DNA of 64,000 nt from Arion vulgaris (lineage: Eukaryota; Mollusca; Gastropoda; Stylommatophora; Arionidae), in the NCBI GenBank assembly GCA_020796225.1, contig CM036753.1, forward strand, positions 87,777,703 through 87,841,702. The letters run 5' to 3'. Positions 1 through 14,215 of the stretch are shown here, one piece after another. Both the position numbers and the translations under genes were made by a program. The notes under the pieces were generated by a model, which did no database searches, had not been told where the DNA came from, and was given only the letters and a program-made list of their open reading frames with translations. Positions within the stretch are counted from its first letter, which is position 1. Each line of letters starts with the position of its first letter.

Positions 1-3000
1 GATGAGAAACATACTCTGCCACAGAACTGGATACAGCAAAGTAAGAAATCAAGATGAGAAACATACTCTGCCACAGAACTGGATACAGCAAAGTAAGAAA
101 TCAAGATGAGAAAATCTACCACAGAACTGATACACAAAGAAGAAATCAATGAGAAATATACTCTGCCAAGAACTGGATACAGAAAGTAAAAAATCAAGAT
201 GAAAACATACTACCACAGAACTGAGATAACAAAACAAGAAATCAAGATGAGAAACTAACGACACAGAACTGATGAGAAAATATCTACCACAGAACTTGCC
301 ACAAGAATGAAATCAAGAAGAAACATACTGCAGAAACGGATACAGCAAAGTAAGAAACAGAAAGTAGAAATCAGATAAAACATACTCGCCACAAACTGGA
401 ATACAGGAAATAAGAAATCAATGAGAAACATACTCTGCCACAGAACTGGATACAGAAAGAAGAAATCAAGATGAGAAACATATCTGCCACAGAACTGGAT
501 ACAGCAAAGTAAGAAATCAAGATGAGAAACATACTCTCCCACAGAACTGATACAGAAAAGTAAAAATCAAGATGAAATACTCTGCCAAGAACTGGATACC
601 ACAAGTAAGAATCAAGATGAGAAACAACCACAGAACTGGATACAAGTAGAAACAAGATGAAACATACCTCAACACAGAACTGGAACACAAGTAAGAATCA
701 AGAAGAAACATACTACACAGAACTGGATACAGAAAAGTAAGAAATCAAGATGAAACACTTACCACAGAACTGGATAAGCAAAGCAAGAATCAGATGAGAA
801 AATACTCTGCCAAGAACTGGAACAGAAAGTAAGAAATCAAGAGAAACATACTACCACAGAACTGGATCAGCAAAGAAAAATCAGTGAGAAACAGATGCCA
901 CAGATGGATAAGCAAGTAAGAAATCAAGATGAGAAACATACTCTGCCACAGAACTGGATACAGCAAAGTAAGAAATCAAGATGAGAAACATACTCTGCCA
1001 CAGAACTGGATACAGGAAAGTAAGAAATCAAGATGAGAAAATACTTCCACAGAACTGGATACAGCAAAGTAAGAAATCAAGATGAGAAACATACTCTGCC
1101 ACAGACTGGATACAGAAAGTAAGAAATCAAGATGAGAAACATACTCTCCACAGAACTGATAACAAAGTAAGAAATCAAGATGAGAAACATCTCTGCCACA
1201 GAACTGGATACAGAAAGAAGAAATCAAGATGAGAAACATACTCTGCACAGACTGGATAAGAAAGTAAGAAATCAAGATGAGAAACATACTCTCAATCTGG
1301 ATACAGCAAAAAGAAATCAAGATGAGAAACATACTCCACCAGAACTGGATACAGGAAAGTAAGAAATCAAGATGAGAAACATACTCTGCCACAGAACTGG
1401 ATACAAAAAAGAATCAAGATGAGAAACATACTCTGCCACAGAACTGGATACAGCAAAGTAAGAAATCAAGATGAGAAACATACTCTCCCACAGAACTGGA
1501 TACAGCAAAGTAAGAAATCAAGATGAGAAACATACTCTGCCACAGAACTGGATACAGCAAAGTAAGAAATCAAGATGAGAAACATACTGCTACCAAGAAC
1601 TGGATAAGCAAAGTAAGAAATCAAGATGAAAACATACTCTCCACAGAACTGGATACAGCAAAGTAAGAAATCAAGATGAGAAACATACTCTACCACAGAA
1701 CTGGATACAGCAAAGTAAGAAATCAAGATGAGAAACATACTCTACCACAGAACTGGATACAGCAAAGTAAGAAATCAAGATGAGAAACATATCTCTCCAG
1801 AACTGGATACAGCAAAGTAAGAAATCAAGATAAAACATACTCTCCACAGAACTGGATACAGCAAAGTAAGAAATCAAGATGAGAAACATACTCTCCCACA
1901 GAACTGGATACAGAAAAAGAAATCAAGATGAAACATACTCCCACAGAACTGGATACAGCAAAGTAAGAAATCAAGATGAGAAACATACTCTACCACAGAA
2001 CTGGATACAGGAAAGTAAGAAATCAAGATGAGAAACATACTCTGCCACAGAACTGGATACAGCAAAGTAAGAAATAAGATGAAACATCTCTGCACAGAAC
2101 TGGATACGGAAAGTAAGAAATCAAGATGAAAACATATCTGCCACAGAACTGGATACAGCAAAGTAAGAAATCAAGATGAGAAACATACTCTGCCACAGAA
2201 CTGGATACAGCAAAGTAAGAAATCAGATAGAAAAACTGCACAAGACTGGAAAAGCAAAGAAGAAATCAAGATGAGAAAATATCTCCACAGAACTGGATAC
2301 AGCATAACTAAAGAAATCAAGATGAGAAACATTCCAAGAACGATACAGCAAAAAGATACAAATAGAACATATTACACGAACTAGATACAGAGTAAGAAAC
2401 AAGAAAAAATACACAGAAGATACCAAGTAAGAAATCAAGATAGAAAACTCTCCACAGACTGGATAAGCAAAGTAAGAAATCAAGAGAGAAAATCTACCAC
2501 AGAACTGGATAGCAAAGTAAGAAATCAAGATGAAAACATATCTACCACAGAACTGGATACAGAAAGTAAGAAATCAAGATGAGAAACATACTCTACCACA
2601 GAACTGGATACAGCAAAGTAAGAAATCAAGATGAGAAACATACTCTACCACAGAACTGGATACAGAAAGTAAGAAATCAATGAGAAACATACTCTACCAC
2701 AGAACTGGATACAGAAAGTAAGAAATCAAGATGAGAAAAATCTACCACAGAACTGGATAAGCAAAGTAAGAAATCAAGATGAGAAACATACTCTACCACA
2801 GAACTGGATACAGGAAAGTAAGAAATCAAGATGAGAAACATACTCTACCACAGAACTGGATACAGCAAAGTAAGAAATCAAGATGAGAAACAAACTCTAC
2901 CACAGAACTGGATACAGCAAAGTAAGAAATCAAGATGAGAAACATACTCTACCACAGAACTGGATACGCAAAGAAGAAATCAAGATGAGAAAATACTGCC

Positions 3001-6000
3001 ACAGAATGAACAAGCAAAGAAATCAAGAGAAAACATACTCTACAGAACTGGATACAGCAAAGTAAGAAATCAAGATGAGAAACATACTCACAGAACTGAT
3101 ACAGCAAAGTAAGAAATCAAGATGAGAAACATACTCTACAGCAGAACTGATACAGCATAGTAAGAAATCAAGAGAAACTACTCTACCAAGAACTGGATAG
3201 AAGTAAGAAATCAAGATGAGAAACATACTCTACCACAGAACTGGATACAGCAAAGTAAGAAATCAAGATGAGAAACAAACTCTACCACAGAACTGGATAC
3301 AGGAAAGTAAGAAATCAAGATGAGAAACATACTCTACCACAGAACTGGATACAGAAAGTAAGAAATCAAGATGAGAAACATACTCTACCACAGAACTGGA
3401 TACAGCAAAGTAAGAAATCAAGATGAGAAACATACTCTACCACAGAACTGGATACAGCAAAGTAAGAAATCAAGATGAGAAACATACTCTACCACAGAAC
3501 TGGATACAGAAAGTAAGAAATCAAATGAGAAACATACTCTACCACAGAACACAGAAAGAGAAAATCAAGAGAAACATACTTACCACAGAACTGGATACAG
3601 GAAAGTAAGAAATCAAGATGAGAAACATCTCTACACAGAACTGGATACGCAAAGTAAGAAATCAAGATGAGAAACATACTCTACCACAGAACTGGATACA
3701 GAAATAAGAAATCAAGATGAGAAAATATCTCCACAGAACTGGATACAAAAGTAAAAATCAAGATGAGAAACATACTCTACCACAGAACTGGATACAGCAA
3801 AGTAAGAAATCAAGATGAGAAACATACTCTACCACAGAACTGGATACAGGAAAGTAAGAAATCAAGATGAGAAACATATTACCACAGAACTGGATACAGG
3901 AAAGTGAGAAATCAAGATAGAAACATACTCTACCACAGAACTGGATACAGCAAAGTAAGAAATCAAGATGAGAAACATACTCTACCACAGAACTGGATAC
4001 AGCAAAAGAAGAAATCAAGATGAGAAACATACTCTCCACAGAACTGGATACAGCAAAGTAAGAAATCAAGATGAGAAACATACTCTACCACAGAACTGGA
4101 TACAGAAAGTAAGAAATCAAGATGAGAAACATACTCTACCACAGAACTGGATACAGAAAGTAAGAAATCAAGATGAGAAACATACTCACCACAGAACTGG
4201 ATACAGGAAAGTAAGAAATCAAGATGAGAAACATACTCTACCACAGAACTGGATACAGCAAAGTAAGAAATCAAGATGAGAAACATACTCTACCACAGAA
4301 CTGGATACGAAGGAAACATATCTAGAACTGATACAAAAGTAAGAAAAATGAAATACTCTCCACAGAACTGATCAGAAGTAAGAAATCAAAGGCATATCTC
4401 ACAGACTGGACAGAAAGTAAAAATCAAGATGAAACATACTCTACACAGAACTGGAACAGAAGTAAGAAATCAGATGAGAAACATACTTACAGAACTGGAT
4501 ACAGAAGTAAGAAATCAAGATGAGAAACATATCTCACAGAACTGGATACAGAAAGTAGAAATCAAGATGAAACATACTCTCCACAGAACTGATACAGAAA
4601 GTAAGAAATCAAGATGAGACTCTTACAGAACTGGATAAGAAAGTAAGAAATCAAGATGAGAAACATCTCTACAGAACTGGATCAGAAAGTAAGAAATCAA
4701 GAGAAACATTCTACCAGACTGGATCAGAAAGTAAGAAATCAGATGAATACTTCCACAGAACTGGATACAGAAGTAGAAATCAAGATGAACATACTCTCCA
4801 CAGACTGGATACAGAAAGAAATCAAGATGAAACATCCTACCACAGAACTGATCACAAATGAATCATGAACATCTCTCACAGACTGATACAGAAAGTAAGA
4901 AATCAAGATGAAAATACTCTACAGAACTGATACAGAGTGAAATCAAGATAGAAATCTTCCAGACTGTAAGAAGAATCAAGATGCATACCTCAGAATGATA
5001 CAGAAGTAAGAAATCAAGATGAGAAACATACTCTACAGAACTGGATACAGAAGTGAAATCAGATGAGCATCTCACAGAATGGATACAGCAAGTGAAATCA
5101 ATGAAAATATCTCACAGACTGGATACAGAAAGTAGAAATCAAATGAAACTCTCTCCACAGAACTGGATACAGCAATGAATCAAGATGAAACATTCTCCCG
5201 ACTGATCAGAAGTAAGAAATCAAGATGAGAAACATACTCCAGAACTGATACAAAGTAGAAATCAGATGAAACATATTCCACAGAACTGGATACAGGAAGT
5301 AAAATCAAGATAAACATCTCTCACAAATTCAGTCATTGCTGTCGCAAATGAAATCAATAGAAAATCTCTCCACTGATACAGGAAAGAAATCAGATGGAAC
5401 ATCTTCCGACTGGTACGAGTAAAATCAGATGAGAAACATCTCTCAGACTGGTACGCAGTAAATCGATAAAATCTTCCACACTGGTCATTTAAATCAAGGA
5501 ACTCTCTGCACGACTGGATCAGCAGTAAAAATGTGAAAATTTAACAGCTGGTACATGTGAAAAGTAGACATCTTCACAGTGGATTCAAGTGATTCAAGAT
5601 GAATCCCGATGGAAGAAATAGAAAAATGCATGTTCCAAGATGATGCAGTAAGATCAGTGCATATTGCCGACGTCAGCAAGAAATCAAGATAAATCTCTCC
5701 GTGGATTTCAGAGTAAAATAAGATGAAACATATCTGCCCAGACATAAGCAGTTGTAATCAATGAAAACTCTCCAAGATATGGATACCAATAGACAATGAA
5801 ACTCTCTGCCAACTGGTACAGAAGTGAAATCAAGACTTTCCACATACAGCATAAAATGTGTAACTTGCCGATGAATGCAAGTAAGAAATCAGTAAATACT
5901 CTCACAATGTACAGAAAGTGAAATCAAGATAGAATTTCCAAATGGATAGAATAAAAACAAATAGAAAATACTCAACAGTTGAATACGATAATCAAGATCA

Positions 6001-9000
6001 AATTCACAGACATAAGCAGTAAATAATAAACTATTCAGAACTGGTCAGAAATAGAAATAAATGCTCTCTCCCAAATATAATGAATCAAAACTCACAGACT
6101 GATCAGAAAGTGAAACAATCACAGAATGGATCAAGGTAAGAAATCAAGATGAAAACATACTCTACCACAGAACTGGATACAGCAAAGTAAGAAATCAAGA
6201 TGAGAAACATACTCTGCCACAGAACTGGATACAGCAAAGTAAGAAATCAAGATGAGAAACATACTCTCCCACAGAACTGGATACAGCAAAGTAAGAAATC
6301 AAGATGAGAAACATACTCTGCCACAGAACTGGATACAGAAAGTAAGAAATCAAGATGAGAAACATACTCTCCACAGAACTGGATACAGCAAAGTAAGAAA
6401 TCATGATGAAACATACTCTGCCACAGAACTGGATACAGGAAAGTAAGAAATCAAGATGAGAAACATACTCTCCCACAGAACTGGATACAGGAAAGTAAGA
6501 AATCAAGATGAGAAACATACTCTCCCACAGAACTGGATACAGCAAAGTAAGAAATCAAGATGAGAAACATACTCTGCCACAGAACTGGATACAGCAAAGT
6601 AAGAAATCAAGATGAGAAACATACTCTGCCACAGAACTGGATACAGCAAAGTAAGAAATCAAGATGAGAAACATACTCTGCCACAGAACTGGATACAGCA
6701 AAGTAAGAAATCAAGATGAGAAACATACTCTGCCACAGAACTGGATACAGCAAAGTAAGAAATCAAGATGAGAAACATACTCTACCACAGAACTGGATAC
6801 AGCAAAGTAAGAAATCAAGATGAGAAACATACTCTACCACAGAACTGGATACAGCAAAGTAAGAAATCAAGATGAGAAACATACTCTGCCACAGAACTGG
6901 ATACAGAAAGTAAGAAATCAAGATGAAACATACTCTACCACAGAACTGGATACAGGAAAGTAAGAAATCAAGATGAGAAACATACTCTCCCACAGAACTG
7001 GATACAGCAAAGTAAGAAATCAAGATGAGAAACATACTCTCCCACAGAACTGGATACAGCAAAGTAAGAAATCAAGATGAGAAACATACTCTCCCACAGA
7101 ACTGGATACAGCAAAGTAAGAAATCAAGATGAGAAACATACTCTACCACAGAACTGGATACAGCAAAGTAAGAAATCAAGATGAGAAACATACTCTACCA
7201 CAGAACTGGATACAGCAAAGTAAGAAATCAAGATGAGAAACATACTCTACCACAGAACTGGATACAGCAAAGTAAGAAATCAAGATGAGAAACATACTCT
7301 GCCACAGAACTGGATACAGCAAAGTAAGAAATCAAGATGAGAAACATACTCTGCCACAGAACTGGATACAGCAAAGTAAGAAATCAAGATGAGAAACATA
7401 CTCTGCCACAGAACTGGATACAGCAAAGTAAGAAATCAAGATGAGAAACATACTCTGCCACAGAACTGGATACAGCAAAGTAAGAAATCAAGATGAGAAA
7501 CATACTCTGCCACAGAACTGGATACAGCAAAGTAAGAAATCAAGATGAGAAACATACTCTACCACAGAACTGGATACAGCAAAGTAAGAAATCAAGATGA
7601 GAAACATACTCTACCACAGAACTGGATACAGCAAAGTAAGAAATCAAGATGAGAAACATACTCTACCACAGAACTGGATACAGCAAAGTAAGAAATCAAG
7701 ATGAGAAACATACTCTACCACAGAACTGGATACAGCAAAGTAAGAAATCAAGATGAGAAACATACTCTGCACAGACTGGATACAGCAAGTAAGAAATCAA
7801 GATGAGAAACATACTCTGCCACAGAACTGGATACAGCAAAGTAAGAAATCAAGATGAGAAACATACTCTGCCACAGAACTGGATACAGAAAGTAAGAAAT
7901 CAAGATGAGAAACATACTCTCCACAGAACTGGATACAGCAAAGTAAGAAATCAAGATGAGAAACATACTCTACCACAGAACTGGATACAGCAAAGTAAGA
8001 AATCAAGATGAGAAACATACTCTACCACAGAACTGGATACAGCAAAGTAAGAAATCAAGATGAGAAACATACTCTACCACAGAACTGGATACAGCAAAGT
8101 AAGAAATCAAGATGAGAAACATACTCTACCACAGAACTGGATACAGAAAGTAGAAATCAAGATGAAACATACTCTACCACAGAACTGGATACAGCAAAGT
8201 AGAAATCAAGATGAGAAACATACTCTACCACAGAACTGGATACAGCAAAGTAAGAAATCAAGATGAGAAACATACTCTACCACAGAACTGGATACAGCAA
8301 AGTAAGAAATCAAGATGAGAAACATACTCTGCCACAGAACTGGATACAGAAAAGTAAGAAATCAAGATGAGAAACATACTCTACCACAGAACTGGATACA
8401 GCAAAGTAAGAAATCAAGATGAGAAACATACTCTACCACAGAACTGGATACAGCAAAGTAAGAAATCAAGATGAGAAACATACTCTACCACAGAACTGGA
8501 TACAGCAAAGTAAGAAATCAAGATGAGAAACATACTCTACCCCAAAAACTGGATACAGGAAAGTAAGAAATCAAGATGAGAAACATACTCTACCACAGAA
8601 CTGGATACAGCAAAGTAAGAAATCAAGATGAGAAACATACTCTACCACAGAACTGGATACAGCAAAGTAAGAAATCAAGATGAGAAACATACTCTACCAC
8701 AGAACTGGATACAGCAAAGTAAGAAATCAAGATGAGAAACATACTCTACCACAGAACTGGATACAGCAAAGTAAGAAATCAAGATGAGAAACATACTCTG
8801 CCACAGAACTGGATACAGCAAAGTAAGAAATCAAGATGAGAAACATACTCTACCACAGAACTGGATACAGCAAAGTAAGAAATCAAGATGAGAAACATAC
8901 TCTACCACAGAACTGGATACAGCAAAGTAAGAAATCAAGATGAGAAACATACTCTACCACAGAACTGGATACAGCAAAGTAAGAAATCAAGATGAGAAAC

Positions 9001-10262
9001 ATACTCTACCACAGAACTGGATACAGCAAAGTAAGAAATCAAGATGAGAAACATACTCTACCACAGAACTGGATACAGCAAAGTAAGAAATCAAGATGAG
9101 AAACATACTCTACCACAGAACTGGATACAGGAAAGTAAGAAATCAAGATGAGAAACATACTCTACCACAGAACTGGATACAGCAAAGTAAGAAATCAAGA
9201 TGAGAAACATACTCTACCACAGAACTGGATACAGCAAAGTAAGAAATCAAGATGAGAAACATACTCTACCACAGAACTGGATACAGCAAAGTAAGAAATC
9301 AAGATGAGAAACATACTCTACCACAGAACTGGATACAGCAAAGTAAGAAATCAAGATGAGAAACATACTCTACCACAGAACTGGATACAGGAAAGTAAGA
9401 AATCAAGATGGGAAAAATACTCTACCACAGAACTGGATACAGCAAAGTAAGAAATCAAGATGAGAAACATACTCTACCACAGAACTGGATACAGCAAAGT
9501 AAGAAATCAAGATGAGAAACATACTCTACCACAGAACTGGATACAGAAAGTAAGAAATCAAGATGAAACATACTCTACACAGAACTGGATACAGGAAAGT
9601 AAGAAATCAAGATGAGAAACATACTCTACCACAGAACTGGATACAGCAAAGTAAGAAATCAAGATGAGAAACATACTCTACCACAGAACTGGATACAGAA
9701 TATCAAAAGGAAAAATCTAAGAATATACAGAAAATAAGAAATCAAGATGGAAACATACTCTACCACAGAACTGGATACAGCAAAGTAAGAAATCAAGATG
9801 AGAACATGCTCTACCACAGATCTGGATACAGCAAAGTAAGAAATCAAGATGAGAAACATACTCTGCCACAGAACTGGATACAGCAAAGTAAGAAATCAAG
9901 ATGAGAAACATACTCTACCACAGAACTGGATACAGGAAAGTAAGAAATCAAGATGAGAAACATACTCTACCACAGAACTGGATACAGAAAGTAGAAATCA
10001 AGATGAAACATACTCTACCACAGAACTGGATACAGGAAAGTAAGAAATCAAGATGAGAAACATACTCTACCACAGAACTGGATACAGCAGTAAGTAAGAA
10101 ATCTCCACAGATCTGGATCGCAATAAGTCAAGATGACATACTCTGCCACAGAACTGGATACCTATAAATAAGATGAAACATCTCTGACCAGAACTGGATA
10201 CAAGCTAAATAGTGTCTACTCAGAACTGGTACGAAGTTAGATGAAACATATCTCCCGAACTT
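1..10262. repeat. 52-bp satellite array, about 195 units
   Basis: Head-to-tail array with a 52-bp unit that starts at GATGAGAAACATACTCT, passes through CCACAGAACTGGATACAGC and ends in AAAGTAAGAAATCAA. The period is read directly from unit starts at 1 and 53 and from hundreds of bases of exact phasing at 6550-9650. One position varies in a structured way: CTCTGCC, CTCTACC or CTCTCCC, with each variant occurring in runs of neighbouring units. A second variable site is GATACAGCAAAG versus GATACAGGAAAG. Since 52 is not a multiple of 3, both strands give repetitive open frames of 60-138 codons. On the minus strand the frame meets TGA after three units, so these frames are period artefacts and not genes. 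The array continues past the left edge of the window. Confidence 0.97.
4300..6130. repeat. Heavily decayed block of the 52-bp satellite
   Basis: The same unit is still recognisable (GAAATCAAGATGA, ACAGAACTGGATAC) but nearly every copy has lost several single bases or pairs, so phase drifts and spacing falls to about 35-48 bp. Changes are overwhelmingly deletions; substitutions and insertions are rare except at 5330-6060, where the sequence also diverges. It lies directly beside near-perfect units from 6140 onward. The abrupt boundary fits either an older satellite block or poor consensus polishing of long reads in a repeat. Confidence 0.85.
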
Positions 10263-10289
10263 TCAGATGTAAATCAAATCATCTCTCCA

Positions 10290-11260
10290 ATGGTCCTGAA
10301 TCAATTACTCTCCACAGTCTGGGTCGATAGAATACATCAAATTCGAGTAGACATATTTCTCCCTAATTCTGATACAGCGTCAGTGAAGAGCAACACTTGT
10401 GTGCGCTTCATAAATAGTGTCTTCTTCGCCTCTGTTATCTCTGAGATCCACCTTTTGCGTGGCCTGCCTTTTCCTTTATTCCATTGTATCGGAGAATCAT
10501 TGCTCATGAGTAACTGCCTGTTGGTAACTGCTTATGGCTGAACCATTTAATTTGTTGTTTCTGATGAAATTCAATCTGATCCTGCATACTTTTTCCTGAT
10601 GTTTCATTTCTCAATCGGTCTCTTCTTTTCTCCATATCTGGTAGATACTTCATTCTGTCGTGACAATTTCTCCTGTCATTTGATGTCAGCGTCCAGGTTT
10701 GGCACTGATACGCATAATGTTTAGAAAGATTGTGTTAGAACATTGCTCTTTGTATTCGTGGTGACTGTGCATTTAAAATTGGCGTCATTGTCTATCATGA
10801 TTTGCTTGTTGCACATGGTTGGATTTCAGTTGTTCTTCCGTATGCTGACTGCTCCTAGGTATGTAAGTCTTTAATTTGTTTTAATGGCCTTGTCGATGGA
10901 AATATTGAAGTGCTTTCCTCTCTGCGAATATCATTACTAAGTTCTGCCCATGTTTATTCTCATATTGTATTCATTGCATGTTAACTGGGTTGTTAATTTG
11001 CCATTCTGTTCTTCTGTTGTTGTAGATTGCTGATCGTCGGCAAAACGAAATTCGTTTAGAGTTCCAATGTTGTTGGCTTCGCTGGTGTGGCTATTTTACA
11101 GATTTGATAGATATATTGATGAACACAGCGGTGATAGTATGCATCCTTGTCTTACTGCTGACCTATGTGAACATTTCTATAGTCCTGTGTTTGTTCTAAT
11201 CGTACATTGGTTTTTATATAAGGCTCTTGCCTAGATTGATTATGGTCATTACCAATGATT
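10290..11260 (-). mobile_element. Decayed LINE fragment (family A), RT to C-terminus
   Basis: Minus-strand remnant of a non-LTR retrotransposon. Reading down from 11160, the reverse-transcriptase motif QGCILSPL is recognisable (11131-11160). It is followed by a FADD catalytic box at about 11031-11050 and by a YQCQTWTLT-type thumb motif near 10690-10730. The C-terminal KGRPRKRW/SEITET-like segment lies near 10430-10470. Frames are broken throughout, so it is dead. The same C-terminus recurs at 22860, 26816, 37215, 50310, 51130 and 53845. The element abuts the decayed edge of the satellite. Confidence 0.75.
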
Positions 11261-12720
11261 ACAATGCCCACAACTGGCTTTAAAGTCAGAACCTTTGGTC
11301 TAAAAGCAAGTGAGGTGTTGTCGAATCGACATCCTTTCCACTAACTGGTGTGGGCTAAAATCCGTCTGTACAGTTCTATTTTGGAAACCCATTTGTCTGT
11401 CGTTAAGCTGTGGCTCGATGATATGGCGCAGCTTTTTTCAGTACTATACAGAATATTTTTCATGTGTAACTCAGTGCCCTTTTTCCTCTATATTTCGTAC
11501 CATCCATTTTGCTACCTTTAGGCATATCTAAAAGTTGGTAATATACGTATAGATAGGTGTTACCTAACATAATAGATATCGATTATATTAAAACACGAGA
11601 GAATTTAGAATAAAATACTCCAGATACAGTTTGAATTGATCGATTATTAATTACAAGACCTCTTTAAATTTGAGGCAACAGACATTTAAAGCGAGCTTTC
11701 TAATGCAACTTTAATATCAAAATGTAATTTTACTTACCTGATTCGTAGGTGGCCACATTGTTTAAACTGTGCAAACACTGTCTTTCTCGTTCTCTTAATA
11801 TCATTTCAATTTTCTTATATTCTGTATCCATTTCTTGTCTATAATCCAACTGAAAAGACTTGATGTCAACAAAAGGCTTTGGGTGTTACACAACAAAGTC
11901 CGATCAATAGAAATGTTCCAATGTTCCCAAGTCTTAGAATGCTGCAATAATCAGGACACGTTTAATGTCGCTATTATTACAGAACTAGCTACTCGTGTTA
12001 TCATAGTTCAACAAAATCGTCTATCATCTTTTTATGAACCTAATATGCCACCTATCTCTGTATCGAGGAATGCTTGTAATGTTGGCCACATGTTGTTGCC
12101 AGTAGACAGCTGTCAATTTTATGAAGAAACTTGATCCTTATTGACAGCAACATTTTATGAGATTGGTCATAACAATATAATAAAAGCGTTTTTGTTATAA
12201 CTGCACAGCGACAGAACGACTGAGTGTGTGATACACCTTCAGACAGGATTGCATGCTAGTCTGGATCTGTACATAAATAATGAATCATATTGCAGTAACT
12301 ATACATCACTAAATACAGAATTTAAACATATCCTGTTCTATTCAATTCTGCTGCATTTCAGAGAAATCAAGAATTAAACTGTATCTATTATTACATTCGA
12401 GTAAGATCAGAAACAGTTGATTAGTATTCAATTATTTAATGTTAACAGTTTTAACTTGACCTGATTCTCTAGTTCTCGAAGCGAGCATCGTGTGTAGTAA
12501 CAACTTTGAGCTAAAATTTGATATTCTTTTTTGTTAACTTTTCTCTGTATCATCATTGGCCTCTTTGTCTCAGGAGACAATAGGTGTTGCGTCACGTAGT
12601 ATGTTCTGTGCTGAATCACAACGTTTCATGTGGCTGTAATGGCCTATTCTGGAGTGGCAATCTTTGCCACAGTTGCTGCAGGTAAAACTGGAGACTAGAG
12701 CCGATGCATGGATGTTCTCT
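11261..12720. other. Unannotated AT-rich stretch
   Basis: No recognisable gene or repeat. A 99-codon open frame on the plus strand (11835-12134) and a 73-codon one (11310-11531) have no family resemblance, no obvious codon bias and no neighbours that support them. I treat them as chance frames. Confidence 0.5.
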
Positions 12721-12721
12721 G

Positions 12722-13060
12722 TCACTCTTTACCTCCACATGTGTTGTTGTTTTTCTTCTTTTCTTTTTGAGCCGCCCCACACTGCCGCTCGCCATGCTTG
12801 CCTGTCTTTGACCAGCCGCTCCCAGTGTTTTTGTCTATGCCGCATGAAGTCAGATCACGCTTGCAGGTGTCAATGAAGCGTAATAATGGGCGTCCATGCT
12901 GTCTAGCACCAGATGCGAATTGACCATATAGAATGTTCTTTGGGATTCTATCATCGCTCATACGGCACACGTGTCCCAGCCATCTGAGACGTCGCTGACT
13001 CAGTAAAGTGTGCATGCTTGGGATTCAATTTTCGTATTGTAAAATGGTGTAGTAATTTAA
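12722..13060 (-). pseudogene. LINE reverse-transcriptase C-terminal fragment
   Basis: The minus-strand frame encodes the motif RRLRWLGHVCRM followed by an RIPKNILYG-type segment and a GRPLLRFIDTCKRDL segment. This is the widely shared C-terminus of an invertebrate non-LTR retrotransposon polyprotein downstream of the RT domain. The same family C-terminus (RRLRWLGHGRRM, RIPKQMLF) is in the longer LINE at 29525-32357, so these are probably related. The fragment is 5'-truncated and trails into lysine/asparagine-rich codons at 12740-12770. No catalytic motif remains. Confidence 0.8.
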
Positions 13061-13122
13061 TTTATACTAATTAATACTAATTATACTAATTAATTATAGT
13101 AATTTAATGGTGTACTAAATTT
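13028..13122. repeat. Low-complexity TAAT-rich spacer
   Basis: Repeated TACTAATTAAT-like words between two LINE fragments. No coding potential. Confidence 0.6.
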
Positions 13123-14215
13123 CATCGATTTTAAAAAGCCTTTGATAGTCTACACAGAATCTCTCTGTGGAATATTCTGAGATGCTATGGAATACCAGAC
13201 AAAATAATAAACATTATAAAGAGCCTCTATGATGGTTCGCAGTGTGCAGTTCGCACTGATGGTGGACACAGCGACTGGTTTATGTTTGAAACCGGAGTAA
13301 AGCAAGGCTGTATTCTATCTCCGCTATTGTTTGGAGTGGCCATTGACTGGGTGATGCGAAAATGTTGCAGAGGCGAAACTGGCATTGATTGGGTAGAAAA
13401 TAGTCAACTAGAAGATTTGGATTTTGCAGATGATATTGCCTTGTTAAGTAGAAACAACCAAGATATGCAAGAAAAACAGACAACTTGTCATCTATAGCAT
13501 CAAAAGTTGGGCTGCAGATAAGCTATGAAAAAACAAATATAATGAAGACACCTATGGCAAGTAATACAGATATCACACTGGAATCTAAAAGGATAAAAAT
13601 AACAGAGCAGTTCACCTATTTGGGTAGCAATTTTGATTGCACAGGAAATGTTAAAAAGAAATTATGATACGAATTGGCAAAGCAACATCAGCTTTTAAAA
13701 GTCTAAATAAAATATGGAACTGCAAGTTATATAGTATTAAAACTAAATTACGAATTTTAAATTCAAATGTTGTATCAATCCTAACATATGCCAGCGAGAG
13801 TTGGAAAATGACTAAAGATATAGAAAGCAAGTTGAATGCATTTGAAAATAGATGTCTGCGAAAAATAATGAATATAAAATGGAACGAATTCAGGAGAAGT
13901 GATGAAATCAGAGACATGTCTGGTCAACCACTAGTGACAACTGTTATAAGAAAGAGAAGATGGAGATATGTTGGACACACCTTGAGGAGAAATGATCAAC
14001 GAATATCAAAGCAGGCATTGAAGTGGGATGCAAAGGGTTCAAGAAAGAGAGGTCGACCTAAGGAGACCCTGAAGCGAACTTTGCTGAGAGAGGCAGGAAA
14101 TATCGGTCTCATCTCCATGGAGGAGATTGAGCGAGTTGCCCGGGATAGAGCGGTATGGAAAAATTACTTGCAGGCCCTATGTAACGTATAACGGTACGAG
14201 AGGAATTATTATTAA
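13115..14215 (+). pseudogene. 5'-truncated LINE with readable reverse transcriptase
   Basis: Three overlapping plus-strand frames read as one polyprotein broken by single-base shifts near 13120, 13480 and 13660. In order they give a KAFDSLHR motif (RT palm start, about 13137), ETGVKQGCILSPLLF (about 13287-13330) and LEDLDFADDIALLS, the FADD form of the catalytic box (about 13410-13445). Next come a QFTYLGS motif (about 13610), YASESWKMT and RCLRKIMNIKW, and last a GRPKETLKRTL tail before the TAA at 14191. The reverse transcriptase would copy element RNA at the target site by target-primed reverse transcription. Endonuclease and 5' end are missing. The last 175 codons (13664-14191) are intact, so it is younger than most LINE pieces nearby. 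Confidence 0.88.

Noticed and set aside
3963..4286. 107-codon and similar repetitive frames on both strands across 1-10000
   Set aside because: They follow the 52-bp period (52 codons per three units), recur in every phase and end at the same TGA; they reflect the satellite.
1..10262. CRISPR array
   Set aside because: Units are contiguous with no unique spacers, and the context is eukaryotic.
11835..12134. 99-codon frame as a small gene
   Set aside because: No family, no conserved motif and no supporting promoter or splice context visible.
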